Assembly (NCBI RefSeq): GCF_002088275.1
Contig: NZ_AQQS01000021.1
Span: 40,721-104,720, forward strand
DNA: 64,000 nt
DNA from: Aurantimonas sp. 22II-16-19i
GTDB lineage: Bacteria; Pseudomonadota; Alphaproteobacteria; Rhizobiales; Rhizobiaceae
Direction of reading: 5' to 3'
Part shown: positions 1 through 8,522 of the stretch, piece by piece
Layout of the letters: each line of letters begins with the position of its first letter
Numbering within the stretch: the stretch's first letter is position 1
Notes under the pieces: model-generated
What the model was told of the DNA's origin: nothing
The model's input: only the letters and a program-made list of their open reading frames with translations
The model's database searches: none
Made by a program: the position numbers and the translations under genes

Positions 1-1
1 C

Positions 2-772
2 GCCGCGCGGCTTCAGGGCCGGCGGATCGAGAGCCTGGGGCGGCGGGCGAAATATCTCCTCGCCGATCTCGAGGGCGGCACGGTGCTCGCCATGCATCTC
101 GGCATGTCCGGCTCGTTCCGGATCGAGAGCCGGACGGGGACCAGCCTTCCGGGCGTCTTCGTCCATGCCCGCTCGACCGCAAGGCTGCACGACCATGTCC
201 GCTTCGATCTCACCGAGCCGGGCGGCCTGCCGGTCTCGGTGATCTTCAACGATCCCCGGAGGTTCGGCTATATGAGCCTGATCGAACGGGCCGATTTCGG
301 CGCCCACCCGCATTTCCGCAGCCTCGGCATCGAGCCGACCGGCAATGCGCTGTCCGGCGAGGCGCTGGCGCCGCAGTTCGCCGGGCGCGCCGCGCCGCTG
401 AAGGCCGTGCTCCTCGACCAGTCGGTGATCGCCGGGCTCGGCAACATCTATGTCTGCGAGGCGCTGTGGCGGGCGAGGCTGTCGCCGCGCCGGGCGGCCG
501 GCACGCTGGTGACGGCGAAGGGCCTCGCCACCCAACGGCTCCAGAGCCTCGCCGAACATATTCGCGACACCATCGCCGACGCGATCGCCGCCGGCGGCTC
601 GTCCCTGCGCGACTACCGCCAGGCGGACGGCTCGCTCGGCTATTTCCAGCACTCCTTCGCCGTCTACGACCGCGAGGACGACCCCTGTCCGCGCGCCACC
701 TGCCGGGGGGTGGTGAAGCGGATCGTCCAGTCGGGGCGATCGACCTTCTACTGCCCGATCTGCCAGAGATAG
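2..772 (+). CDS. mutM: Formamidopyrimidine-DNA glycosylase, 5' end outside the window
   Basis: Base-excision-repair glycosylase/AP lyase that removes oxidised purines such as 8-oxoguanine. The reading frame is open from base 2, and 256 residues are visible. They begin with RRAKYLL followed by the Fpg hallmark [10 protein letters not shown]. The central region contains the helix-two-turn-helix motif [17 protein letters not shown], with the DNA-contacting GNIY. The C-terminus carries the zinc finger, with cysteines in CPRATC and YCPICQR. The amino-terminal catalytic proline and glutamate (PE) lie before the window, so the gene is partial because of the window edge and shows no sign of being broken. 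The downstream enoyl-CoA hydratase and rpsT follow in the order common in Hyphomicrobiales. Confidence 0.95.
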   Translation, partial: AARLQGRRIESLGRRAKYLLADLEGGTVLAMHLGMSGSFRIESRTGTSLPGVFVHARSTARLHDHVRFDLTEPGGLPVSVIFNDPRRFGYMSLIERADFGAHPHFRSLGIEPTGNALSGEALAPQFAGRAAPLKAVLLDQSVIAGLGNIYVCEALWRARLSPRRAAGTLVTAKGLATQRLQSLAEHIRDTIADAIAAGGSSLRDYRQADGSLGYFQHSFAVYDREDDPCPRATCRGVVKRIVQSGRSTFYCPICQR

Positions 773-902
773 AAGGCGAAATCCCGCCACGGCGGGCCGG
801 CACCCTGCGCCGACGGGCCATATTGCGTTCGCCCGCCTGATCGTTCAAGCATGGCGACAACCCGCGTCGCCCGTTCGACGCCCGTCGATCCGGTGGAGCG
901 CC

Positions 903-1676
903 ATGAGCTACGAAACGATCAAGGTCGAGACCCGCGGCCGCGTCGGCCTTCTGACCTTCAACCGCCCGAAGGCGCTGAATGCGCTGAGCCAGCAGACGAT
1001 GCGCGAGGTGGTGCAGGCGCTGAAGGGCTTCCAGGCCGACGCCAAGATCGGCGCCGTCGTCCTGACCGGCTCGGAGAAGGCCTTCGCCGCCGGGGCCGAC
1101 ATCAAGGACATGCAGGGCATGGACTTCACCGACGCCCTGTCGGCGGACCTGTGGGGCGAGTGGGAAGGCCTCGGCGAGTTCCGCAAGCCGACGGTGGCGG
1201 CGGTGGCCGGCTATGCGCTCGGCGGTGGCTGCGAGGTGGCGCTGATGTGCGACATCGTGATCGCCGCCGACAATGCCAAGTTCGGCCAGCCGGAGATTAC
1301 CCTCGGGGTGATTCCGGGCATGGGCGGCACCCAGCGCCTCGCCCGCTCGATCGGCAAGGCCAAGACCATGGACCTGGTGCTCACCGGGCGGCTGATGGAC
1401 GTGCAGGAGGCCGAACGCTGCGGCCTCGTGGCGCGGATCGTGCCCGCCGCCGATCTCCTCGAAGAGGCGCTGCGCACCGCCGACAAGATCGCCAACTTCT
1501 CGCTGCCGGCGGTGATGCTCGCCAAGGAGGCGGTCAACCGGGCCTTCGAGGTGCCGCTGTCGGAGGGGCTGCGATTCGAGCGGCGGGTGTTCCACTCGCT
1601 GTTCGCCACCGAGGACCAGAGCGAGGGCATGGAGGCCTTCGTCCAGAAGCGCTCGCCGCAGTTCAAGAATCGCTGA
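903..1676 (+). CDS. Enoyl-CoA hydratase (crotonase)
   Basis: Predicted cytosolic hydratase of beta-oxidation, adding water to trans-2-enoyl-CoA. The protein has 257 residues, the usual length. The oxyanion-hole segments are present as AFAAGADI (60-67) and GYALGGGCE (103-111). Both catalytic glutamates are there, Glu111 in GGGCE and Glu131 in FGQPE, separated by 20 residues as in rat mitochondrial crotonase. The C-terminal [17 protein letters not shown] is typical of the ECHS1/FadB group. The ATG lies about 130 bases after mutM. It is a standard housekeeping copy, in contrast to the crotonase paralogue at 37975-38820, which lacks these glutamates. Confidence 0.93.
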   Translation: MSYETIKVETRGRVGLLTFNRPKALNALSQQTMREVVQALKGFQADAKIGAVVLTGSEKAFAAGADIKDMQGMDFTDALSADLWGEWEGLGEFRKPTVAAVAGYALGGGCEVALMCDIVIAADNAKFGQPEITLGVIPGMGGTQRLARSIGKAKTMDLVLTGRLMDVQEAERCGLVARIVPAADLLEEALRTADKIANFSLPAVMLAKEAVNRAFEVPLSEGLRFERRVFHSLFATEDQSEGMEAFVQKRSPQFKNR

Positions 1677-1895
1677 CTGGTTCGAGAATCGCGCGTTTCA
1701 GGCTCGCCAGCTCCAGAATCGCCGAGCCGTCGCTTTTGCCACCGGCCGGAACGGCCTGCGGCCATCCGGCCGCGCTTGCTGCGACGCGCGGCCGAAACTG
1801 GCGGCGGCTTGCTGCCGCCTCGAGCCAATGACGTGAACGACGTCTTCCCGGCCGAAGATGTCTTCACCGCCGACACTTCACCGGGCGGACGGATG

Positions 1896-1924
1896 TTGAC
1901 GCATCCCCCTCCATTCCCTATAAG
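1896..1924 (+). promoter_or_regulatory. Sigma-70 type promoter of rpsT
   Basis: TTGACG at 1896-1901 and TATAAG at 1919-1924 are separated by exactly 17 bases. Both hexamers are one mismatch from consensus. The predicted start near 1931 gives a leader of about 100 bases before rpsT. This is one of the clearest promoters in the window and suits a ribosomal protein gene. Confidence 0.7.
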
Positions 1925-2030
1925 ACGCGCCACTTGGCGGCGTCTTTCGGGCGCCGCCCGTTCTTTTGTGCCGCCGCATGTCCTCGTGATTGCCGGCGCT
2001 GCGTGGTCCGATCAGGAAAGAGAGACGAAC

Positions 2031-2300
2031 ATGGCCAACACACCCTCGGCCAAGAAGGCGACGCGCAAGATCGCTCGCCGCACGGCCATCAACGGCGCCC
2101 GCCGCTCGCGCGTGCGCACCTTCCTGCGCAAGGTCGAGGAAGCGATCGCTTCCGGCAACAAGGATGCCGCCGTCGAGGCCTTCCGGGCGGCAGAGCCCGA
2201 GATGCGCCGCGCCGCTTCCAAGGGCGTCTTCCACCGCAACACGGTGTCCCGGAAGATCTCGCGCCTGTCGCACCGCGTGAAGGCGATCGCCGAGGCCTGA
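2031..2300 (+). CDS. rpsT: 30S ribosomal protein S20
   Basis: Primary binding protein of 16S rRNA in the small subunit. It has 89 residues, with the conserved start [17 protein letters not shown] and the motif [15 protein letters not shown], and is very rich in Lys and Arg. The ATG at 2031 is chosen because the homologous reading begins there and a purine-rich AGGAAAGAGAG lies just upstream. In-frame codons further upstream do not resemble S20. The gene is monocistronic, with its own promoter at 1896-1924 and a terminator at 2327-2349. Confidence 0.97.
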   Translation: MANTPSAKKATRKIARRTAINGARRSRVRTFLRKVEEAIASGNKDAAVEAFRAAEPEMRRAASKGVFHRNTVSRKISRLSHRVKAIAEA

Positions 2301-2326
2301 TCTCGCGACGACGTCTGCCAGACGAG

Positions 2327-2349
2327 AGCCCGGCCCCGGCCGGGCTTTT
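2327..2349 (+). terminator. Intrinsic terminator of rpsT
   Basis: A nine-base stem (2327-2335 with 2338-2346, AGCCCGGCC/GGCCGGGCT) is followed by a T run to 2349. It stands 27 bases after the rpsT stop. The CGGGCTTT motif recurs twice more downstream (near 2363 and 2384) without a good second stem arm. Confidence 0.8.
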
Positions 2350-3180
2350 CGATTCTCTGGGCCGGGCTTTTTCGGTTTACCGGGTCGGGCTTTCCGGTTC
2401 CGGCGGGCGGTGCCTGTCGATTCCCGGCGGGCTGGAAGGTCCGGCGGATCGCGGCGGGATTGCGGACGGGTCTGGGCACAGCGCCATCGGCAGCGCCGTC
2501 TGGCGATCGGTGCGCTCGTGACGGCGGATTCGACGGGCTTCGGGGCCTGGCCGGCGCGATCCCGGCGGCCTGTCCGCCGATTGCGACAGATCGATGTCGA
2601 CCGGTGCGAACCGGCAGGCGCGATTCTCTCGGCGCAAGGGGCTGAATTGTCGCGAGATTCCGCCCTCAAACCAACATTACCAAAATATCGCATTAAAAAC
2701 AGTCGCTTAGAAGAGGTCACTGAGCACAATAAAATTGCCGGCTAACCAAATTCTCGCAAGCCATTGAGTCAAGTGGGCCGTCACAAATTCTGCAAAATTT
2801 ATTCTTTCGGCACTGCGTCAAACTGCCCGTCCGGGCCGAACCGCCTGACGGCAAGGGGTTTGGAACCGCGTCACGAAACCAGTGGATGACGGAGGCGCAA
2901 CAAGACGCCCCAGAGTCACCCTCATTCGGTCCGAGTCGGCTTGCCCCGCCAGCCGTTGTTTCGTAACTTCCGGCCATGACAAGAGCGGAGAGAGACGAAG
3001 TGCGGGGATCGAAGGACTTATCCAAAGCTTCAGTGCAAGCTGTGATGTGTCCGTTCGCCGCGTCCGCTACGACTCTCTTATAGCGTTTCGGTCTCAACCA
3101 AAAATATAACGCTGAGGCGCGCTCGGTTGGTCAAGCAACCGGCGCGATGCTTTGGCATTACTGACTGACGGGAAGTTTCA
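2350..3180. other. Gene-poor region upstream of dnaA, rich in GANTC sites
   Basis: No gene is supported in these 830 bases. From about 2640 the composition turns AT-rich compared with the flanking genes. By hand I count nine GANTC sites, the recognition sequence of the CcrM cell-cycle methyltransferase, starting at 2351, 2419, 2527, 2622, 2655, 2766, 2913, 2933 and 3071. Roughly three are expected by chance. One near-consensus DnaA box lies at 3018-3026. The region is likely regulatory for rhodanese-dnaA transcription. An origin function is possible but not shown, because a cluster of DnaA boxes is absent. Confidence 0.5.
3018..3026 (+). promoter_or_regulatory. Single DnaA-box-like site upstream of dnaA
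   Basis: TTATCCAAA differs by one base from the consensus TTATCCACA. It lies about 160 bases before the rhodanese start and 575 bases before dnaA, so it could serve DnaA autoregulation. I found no second good match in the gap, so an origin should not be inferred from this site alone. Confidence 0.35.
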
Positions 3181-3615
3181 ATGGCAACTGGCTACGAAGG
3201 CGACGTGACCGTCCGGCAATGCTGGTCGGCCCTGTCGGACGACCCCGCTGCGATCCTCGTGGACGTGAGGACCGCGGCGGAATGGACCTATGTCGGCATT
3301 CCGGACCTGTCGCCGATCGGCAAGGCCGCGGTTCTCGCCGAGTGGCAGTCCTTTCCTTCCATGGCCGTCGATCCAGATTTCGCCAGCCGGGTGACGCGGG
3401 CCGTCGTCGACGGCAAGCGCGACCAGCAGAGCCGGGTCTTCCTTCTGTGCCGGTCGGGCGTGCGTTCGGTCGCCGCGGCACGGGCGCTGACCGCGGCCGG
3501 CTTCGACCATTGCTTCAACGTCCTCGACGGCTTCGAGGGACCGCCCGACGAGAACGGCCACCGTGGCACGAAGGCCGGCTGGAAAGCGGAGGACCTCCCA
3601 TGGCTACAGAGATGA
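3181..3615 (+). CDS. Rhodanese-like domain protein
   Basis: Small single-domain rhodanese of 144 residues, a family that carries sulfane sulfur on an active-site cysteine. The N-terminal half shows ILVDVRTAAEW, the CH2A-like motif. The active-site loop is FLLCRSGVRS, with a cysteine followed by RSGVRS, after which comes ALTAAGFDHCFNVLDGFEG. The ATG at 3181 has GGGAAG about seven bases upstream. The gene overlaps the start of dnaA by 16 bases in a different frame, so the two are probably co-transcribed and translationally coupled. Its physiological substrate cannot be told from the sequence. Confidence 0.88.
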   Translation: MATGYEGDVTVRQCWSALSDDPAAILVDVRTAAEWTYVGIPDLSPIGKAAVLAEWQSFPSMAVDPDFASRVTRAVVDGKRDQQSRVFLLCRSGVRSVAAARALTAAGFDHCFNVLDGFEGPPDENGHRGTKAGWKAEDLPWLQR

Positions 3616-5168
3616 TTCGCGGCGGCCAGGCGGCCACTGGCCATGCGACGATGACGTGGGACGGCTCTCGCGCCGGGCCGGCAAAAGACAGCGTGACATA
3701 CGGGGCAGACATGACGGGTGGCGACGAGGATCGGGCCGAGGTGATCGAGCGCGTCAAGATGCGCCTCAAGGCTCAGCTCGGCCAGGACATCTTCATGAGC
3801 TGGTTCCAGCGCATGAAGCTCGACAGCCTCGGCAAGGGCGTCTGCCAGGTCTCGGTCCCGACCGCCTTCCTGCGGTCGTGGATCCAGTCGCACTATCAGG
3901 AGCTTCTGACCGAGATCTTCGCCGAGGAGGTGCCGGGCACCCTGCGCGTCGACATCGCCGTGCGCTCCGCCGTCCGGGGCGGCGGCGTCACCATCCGCTC
4001 GAGCCGCATCGGCGGACGGGCCGAAAGCGCCGCGCCGCTCGTCGCCAGCGAGCCGCGCATCGCCGAGCGGGCCGTCACGCAGGCGCTGCCCGCCGAGACG
4101 CCGCTGGCCATCTCCGGCTCGCCGGAATTCGGCTCGCCGCTCGATCCGCGCTACGTCTTCGACAGCTTCGTCGAGGGCTCGTCGAACCGCGTGGCGCTCG
4201 CGGCGGGCAAGGCGGTGGCCGAGAACGGGCCGGGCTCGGTGCGCTTCAACCCGCTCTTCGTCCATGCCGCCGTCGGCCTCGGCAAGACCCATCTCCTGCA
4301 GGCGATCGCCAATGCGGCGGTGCGCCGGCCGGACCAGCCGCGGGTCGTCTATCTGACGGCCGAATACTTCATGTGGCGCTTTGCCGCCGCGATCCGCGAC
4401 AACCGCGCCCTCGACCTGAAGGAGACGCTGCGCGGCATCGACATCCTGATCATCGACGACACCCAGTTCCTGCAGGGCAAGTCGATCCAGCAGGAGTTCT
4501 GCCATCTCCTCAACGCCCTGATCGATTCGGCCAAGCAGGTGATCTGCGCCGCCGACCGGCCGGCGGCGGATCTGGAATCCCTCGATCCGCGGGTGCGCTC
4601 GCGGCTGGCCAACGGCATCACCCTCGAAATCGGCGTGCCGGACTATCCGATGCGCAAGGCGATCCTGGAAAGCCGGGCCGCGGCGATGCGCGCCGAGGAT
4701 TCGAGCTTTTCCATGCCCGAGCACATGATCGACACGATCGCCCGGCGGGTCGCCGGCTCCGGCCGCGACCTCGAAGGCGCCTTCAACCAGATCGCCTTCC
4801 GCCACTCCCTCGGCCAGCCGCTCTCAGCCGAGCATCTGGAGGATCTCCTCAACCAGCTGACGCGGGCGAATGTCGAGCGTCGGGTGCGCATCGAGGACAT
4901 TCTGAAATTCGTCTCGCGCCACTACAACGTGACGCGGACCGACCTCCTCTCGGCGCGCCGCACCAAGACCATCGTGCGGCCGCGCCAGATCGCCATGTAT
5001 CTCGCCAAGACCATGACGCCGCGCTCGCTGCCGGAGATCGGCCGCAGGTTCGGCGGCCGCGATCACACCACGGTGCTCCACGCCGTGCGCAAGATCGAGG
5101 GCGAGCGCTCCAAGGACGAGACGTTTTCCAACGAGCTCGACCTGATCCGCCGGATGATCGAGGAATGA
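3600..5168 (+). CDS. dnaA: Chromosomal replication initiator protein DnaA
   Basis: AAA+ initiator that binds DnaA boxes and opens the origin. With the start chosen it has 522 residues. An N-terminal oligomerisation domain (about 45-120, LGQDIFMSWF) is followed by a variable linker. The AAA+ core has Walker A GLGKT (226-230), Walker B LIIDDTQF (283-290) and the arginine-rich LDPRVRSRLANG (328-339). The C-terminal DNA-binding helix-turn-helix includes GRRFGGRDHTTVLHAVRKIE (481-500). The ATG at 3600 is preferred because GGAGGAC ends six bases before it. Later in-frame ATGs at 3612, 3651 and 3711 are possible, and 3711 would match the most conserved N-terminus. It overlaps the rhodanese gene by 16 bases. 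Confidence 0.96.
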   Translation: MATEMIRGGQAATGHATMTWDGSRAGPAKDSVTYGADMTGGDEDRAEVIERVKMRLKAQLGQDIFMSWFQRMKLDSLGKGVCQVSVPTAFLRSWIQSHYQELLTEIFAEEVPGTLRVDIAVRSAVRGGGVTIRSSRIGGRAESAAPLVASEPRIAERAVTQALPAETPLAISGSPEFGSPLDPRYVFDSFVEGSSNRVALAAGKAVAENGPGSVRFNPLFVHAAVGLGKTHLLQAIANAAVRRPDQPRVVYLTAEYFMWRFAAAIRDNRALDLKETLRGIDILIIDDTQFLQGKSIQQEFCHLLNALIDSAKQVICAADRPAADLESLDPRVRSRLANGITLEIGVPDYPMRKAILESRAAAMRAEDSSFSMPEHMIDTIARRVAGSGRDLEGAFNQIAFRHSLGQPLSAEHLEDLLNQLTRANVERRVRIEDILKFVSRHYNVTRTDLLSARRTKTIVRPRQIAMYLAKTMTPRSLPEIGRRFGGRDHTTVLHAVRKIEGERSKDETFSNELDLIRRMIEE

Positions 5169-5185
5169 TCGCCACCTGAGCGAAC

Positions 5186-5211
5186 CCGGCCGGCCGCCTT
5201 GCGCCGGCCGG
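5186..5211 (+). terminator. GC-rich hairpin after dnaA, no T run
   Basis: A nine-base stem (5186-5194 with 5203-5211) closes an eight-base loop 18 bases after the dnaA stop. No T run follows, so this is either a weak terminator or an mRNA 3'-end structure. Confidence 0.3.
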
Positions 5212-5411
5212 CGGACCATCCGTCGAAAGACGAACCGCGCCGGGCGAGCCGGCCGGAATCACAGCCCCCTGGCCCGGCCTGCCGGCCGCCCGGTGCCGTC
5301 GACGCGGCGCCCGGCGGCTACGCCCTTTTCAAGCCGGCGGCGAGCCACTAAGAACGATGGTCCCGGACGCGTCACCTCCTGGCGCCGGGATTCTATGGAA
5401 CGGCAGACCTC

Positions 5412-6536
5412 ATGCGTATCATCATCGAGCGATCGAACCTCCTGAAGTCGCTGTCGCACGTCCACCGCGTGGTCGAGCGACGCACGACGATCCCGATCCT
5501 GTCCAACGTGCTGGTCCGCACCGAGGATGGCGGGATGCGGCTGAAGGCGACCGACCTCGACATCGAGATCACCGAAAGCGTCGCCGCCATGGGTGAGGAA
5601 CCCGGCGCGACGACCGTGCCGGCGCATCTCCTCTACGACATCGTGAGGAAGCTGCCCGAAGGCTCCGAGGTCAAGCTCGCCACCAATGGCGAGGGGACGC
5701 AGATGACGGTGTCCTCCGGCCGCTCGAACTTCCGGCTGCAGTGCCTGCCCGAGGCCGACTTTCCCGACATCACCGCCGGCAGCCTCAGCCATTCCTTCCA
5801 GCTCAAGGCCTCCGACCTCCTGCGGCTGATCGAGCGCACCCAGTTCGCGATCTCCACGGAGGAGACGCGCTACTATCTGAACGGCATCTATCTCCACACC
5901 GTCGAGGCCGAGGGCGACCTGTCGCTGCGGGCGGTCGCGACCGACGGCCACCGGCTCGCCCGCGCCGAGGTGAAGGCGCCGTCGGGCTCGGAGGGCATGC
6001 CCGGCATCATCGTGCCCCGCAAGACCGTCGGCGAGGTGCAGAAGCTGCTCGGCGACTGCGGCGACGACGACACCGTGGCCGTCGAACTCTCCGACGCGAA
6101 AATCCGCTTCACCATCGGCGCCGTGGTGATGACCTCCAAGCTGATCGACGGCACCTTCCCGGACTACCAGCGGGTGATCCCGCAGAACAACGACAAGGCG
6201 CTGACCCTCGACCGGCAGACCTTCTCCAACGCCGTCGACCGCGTGTCGACGATTTCCTCCGAGCGTGGCCGGGCGGTGAAGCTGTCGCTCTCGCCCGACC
6301 AGCTGACGCTGACGGTGAATTCCCCCGACAGCGGCACGGCGACCGAGGAACTCGCGGTCGAATACGGCTCCGACGACATCGAGATCGGCTTCAACGCCCG
6401 CTACCTCCTCGACATCACCAGCCAGCTCTCCGGCGAGAGCGCCGTCTTCATGCTGGCCGATCCCGGCTCGCCCACCCTGATCCGGGACGGCGGCGACGAG
6501 ACGACGCTCTACGTCCTGATGCCGATGCGGGTGTGA
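5412..6536 (+). CDS. dnaN: DNA polymerase III beta subunit (sliding clamp)
   Basis: Ring-forming processivity clamp for DNA polymerase III. The 374 residues span the three clamp domains. The start MRIIIERSNLLKSLSHVHRV, the segment RRTTIPILSNVLV and the C-terminal YVLMPMRV are all family-typical. The gene follows dnaA after 243 bases, and its stop codon overlaps a possible GTG start of recF, so dnaN and recF are probably one transcript. A clear Shine-Dalgarno sequence is not visible before the ATG. Confidence 0.97.
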   Translation: MRIIIERSNLLKSLSHVHRVVERRTTIPILSNVLVRTEDGGMRLKATDLDIEITESVAAMGEEPGATTVPAHLLYDIVRKLPEGSEVKLATNGEGTQMTVSSGRSNFRLQCLPEADFPDITAGSLSHSFQLKASDLLRLIERTQFAISTEETRYYLNGIYLHTVEAEGDLSLRAVATDGHRLARAEVKAPSGSEGMPGIIVPRKTVGEVQKLLGDCGDDDTVAVELSDAKIRFTIGAVVMTSKLIDGTFPDYQRVIPQNNDKALTLDRQTFSNAVDRVSTISSERGRAVKLSLSPDQLTLTVNSPDSGTATEELAVEYGSDDIEIGFNARYLLDITSQLSGESAVFMLADPGSPTLIRDGGDETTLYVLMPMRV

Positions 6537-6571
6537 GCGAAACGGCGAGGCGCGCCCCCTCGGCCGGGCCC

Positions 6572-7705
6572 ATGGCCTCGGCGAGCCTGCCCTCCTCGCG
6601 GGTCGAGACCCTGCGTCTCGGCGACTTCCGCAACTATCCGTCGCTGGATCTGACCTTCGACAGCGGCTTCGTCGTGTTCTTCGGCGACAACGGCGCCGGC
6701 AAGACCAATCTCCTGGAAGCCCTCTCGCTGCTCTCGCCCGGCCGCGGCATCCGCCGCGCGACCTATGGCGAGATGGCGCGCCAGGGCGGCAGCGGAGGCT
6801 TTCTGGTGCGCGCCGCAGTGGCCTCGACCGACGGCGCAACGCGGGTCGAATCGCGGCTTTCGCCGCCCGGCGCCGTGCCGGCCTCGCGCAACGTGCGGAT
6901 CGACGAGACGGCGGTCAAGACCGCCGACGAACTCCTGGAAATCTGCCGCGTCCTGTGGCTGACGCCGGCGATGGACGGCCTTTTCACCGGGCCCGGCGGC
7001 GACCGGCGGCGCTTCCTCGACCGCATGGTGCTCGCCGTCGACCCGGCCCATGGCCGGCGCGCCTCCGACTACGAGCGGGCGATGCGCTCGCGCAACAGGC
7101 TCCTGTCCGAGGACCGGATGGACGACGGCTGGCTCTCCGGGCTCGAGGCGCAGATGGCCGAACTCGGCGTCGCCATGGCGCTGGCGCGGGCGGAGCTGGT
7201 TCGCATGCTGGCGGCCAAGATCGATGCCGCGGCGGGCGCCAGCCCGTTTCCGCTGGCGCGGCTGGAGCTTGCCTCCGGCTACGAGAGCGCCGATCTTGCC
7301 GGCGCGGCGCTCGACACGGAGGAGGAGGTGCGGCTCGCGCTGCGCCGCTCGCGCGCCCTCGACCGGGCCAGCGGCCGCACCCGCGAGGGCGCCCACCGGG
7401 CCGATCTCGCGGTGTTCTTCGCGGCGAAGGCGATGCCGGCGGCGCTCGCCTCGACGGGCGAGCAGAAGGCGCTGCTGATCGGCCTCGTCCTCGCCCATGC
7501 CCAACTGGTGGCGCAGGTTTCCGGCTTCCGCCCGATCCTGCTGCTCGACGAGGTGGCGGCGCATCTTGATCCCGGCCGGCGCGGGGCGCTGTTCGATCTC
7601 GTCGCCTCGCTCGGGGTGCAGGCCTTCATGACCGGCACCGACGCGCAGCTCTTCGAGGCGCTGGGGGGCCGGGCGAACATGATCCCGATCGGCGCCACAG
7701 ACTGA
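6572..7705 (+). CDS. recF: DNA replication and repair protein RecF
   Basis: ABC-type ATPase that loads RecA at single-strand gaps. From the chosen ATG it has 377 residues, the usual RecF size. Key motifs are LRLGDFRNY near the start, Walker A GDNGAGKTN (38-46), the signature STGEQKALLIGLVLAHAQL (from residue 294) and Walker B PILLLDEVAAHLD (from residue 321). A GTG at 6533 would add 13 residues and overlap the dnaN stop as GTGA. It is a real alternative, since neither start has a strong Shine-Dalgarno sequence. It is followed ten bases later by the moeB-like gene. Confidence 0.93.
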   Translation: MASASLPSSRVETLRLGDFRNYPSLDLTFDSGFVVFFGDNGAGKTNLLEALSLLSPGRGIRRATYGEMARQGGSGGFLVRAAVASTDGATRVESRLSPPGAVPASRNVRIDETAVKTADELLEICRVLWLTPAMDGLFTGPGGDRRRFLDRMVLAVDPAHGRRASDYERAMRSRNRLLSEDRMDDGWLSGLEAQMAELGVAMALARAELVRMLAAKIDAAAGASPFPLARLELASGYESADLAGAALDTEEEVRLALRRSRALDRASGRTREGAHRADLAVFFAAKAMPAALASTGEQKALLIGLVLAHAQLVAQVSGFRPILLLDEVAAHLDPGRRGALFDLVASLGVQAFMTGTDAQLFEALGGRANMIPIGATD

Positions 7706-7715
7706 GGATGACACG

Positions 7716-8480
7716 ATGCGCGAACCGTCTCTCGAGACCTCCGAGATCGAACGCTACGCCCGGCACATCGTCCTGCCGGAGGTGGGCGGGCCGGGCCAGC
7801 AGAAGCTGAAGGCGGCGCGCGTCCTCGTCATCGGTGCCGGCGGCCTCGGCTCGCCGGTGGCGCTCTATCTGGCGGCGGCCGGCGTCGGTCGCATCGGCAT
7901 GGCCGACGATGACCGCGTGTCGCTGTCGAACCTGCAGCGCCAGGTGATCCACGCCACCGCCGACATCGGCCGATCAAAGCTCGACAGCGCCGAAGAGAGG
8001 ATCACGGCCGTCAATCCGCATGTCGCCTTCACGGGCCACGAGGTGCGGATCGACGCCGAAAACGGGCCGGCCATCGTCGCGGGCTACGATCTCGTCGTCG
8101 ACGGCTCGGACAATTTTTCCACCCGCTACCTGATGGCCGACCTCTGCGAGGCGGCGGGGATCCCGCTCGTCACCGCCGCGGTGCAGCGGTTTTCGGGCTC
8201 GCTCACCGTGCTGGCGCCGCATCTTGTGGACGGCGACGGACGGGCGAACCCGCGCTACCGGGATCTCTTTCCCGAGGCCCCTCCCCCCGGCGTCGTGCCG
8301 AGCTGCGCCGAGGCGGGCATCCTCGGCACCACCACCGGCGTCCTCGGCACGCTGGCGGCGAACGAGGCGATCAAGCTCGTCTGCGGCATCGGCGAGCCGC
8401 TGATCGGCAAGCTGCTGATGGTCGACCTCCTGGCCTTGCGTTTCGAGACGATCCGCTACCGGCGGCCGAAGAGCGGCTGA
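7716..8480 (+). CDS. moeB: MoeB/ThiF/HesA-family adenylyltransferase
   Basis: E1-like enzyme that adenylates the C-terminal glycine of a ubiquitin-fold sulfur carrier, probably MoaD in molybdopterin synthesis, or ThiS. The 254 residues contain the nucleotide-binding VLVIGAGGLGSP (36-47), the Arg-Gln finger SNLQRQVIH (71-79), DGSDNFSTRYL (129-139) and the cysteine loop PSCAEAGILG around Cys197. The zinc-binding CxxC pairs of E. coli MoeB are missing: the first is RYRD (180-183), and no CxxC is present at the C-terminus. Many alphaproteobacterial members look like this. GAGG stands about eight bases before the ATG. Confidence 0.85.
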   Translation: MREPSLETSEIERYARHIVLPEVGGPGQQKLKAARVLVIGAGGLGSPVALYLAAAGVGRIGMADDDRVSLSNLQRQVIHATADIGRSKLDSAEERITAVNPHVAFTGHEVRIDAENGPAIVAGYDLVVDGSDNFSTRYLMADLCEAAGIPLVTAAVQRFSGSLTVLAPHLVDGDGRANPRYRDLFPEAPPPGVVPSCAEAGILGTTTGVLGTLAANEAIKLVCGIGEPLIGKLLMVDLLALRFETIRYRRPKSG

Positions 8481-8522
8481 GGGCTTCGCCCGGGGCCGCT
8501 CCGACGCCGCGGCTGCAAGCGG

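Noticed and set aside
2410..3109. Short open frames on both strands in the gap upstream of dnaA (for example 2410-2745 plus, 2717-3097 minus)
   Set aside because: No ribosome-binding site, no family resemblance, and irregular codon position bias. They cross the AT-rich regulatory block.
2350..3180. Chromosomal origin of replication
   Set aside because: Only one near-consensus DnaA box and no tight box array. In many alphaproteobacteria the origin is beside hemE rather than dnaA, so I list the region as regulatory only.
3288..4805. 505-codon open frame antisense to dnaA
   Set aside because: A common by-product of high-GC coding sequence. The translation is Arg/Gly/Asp-rich without domains, and the sense strand encodes intact DnaA.
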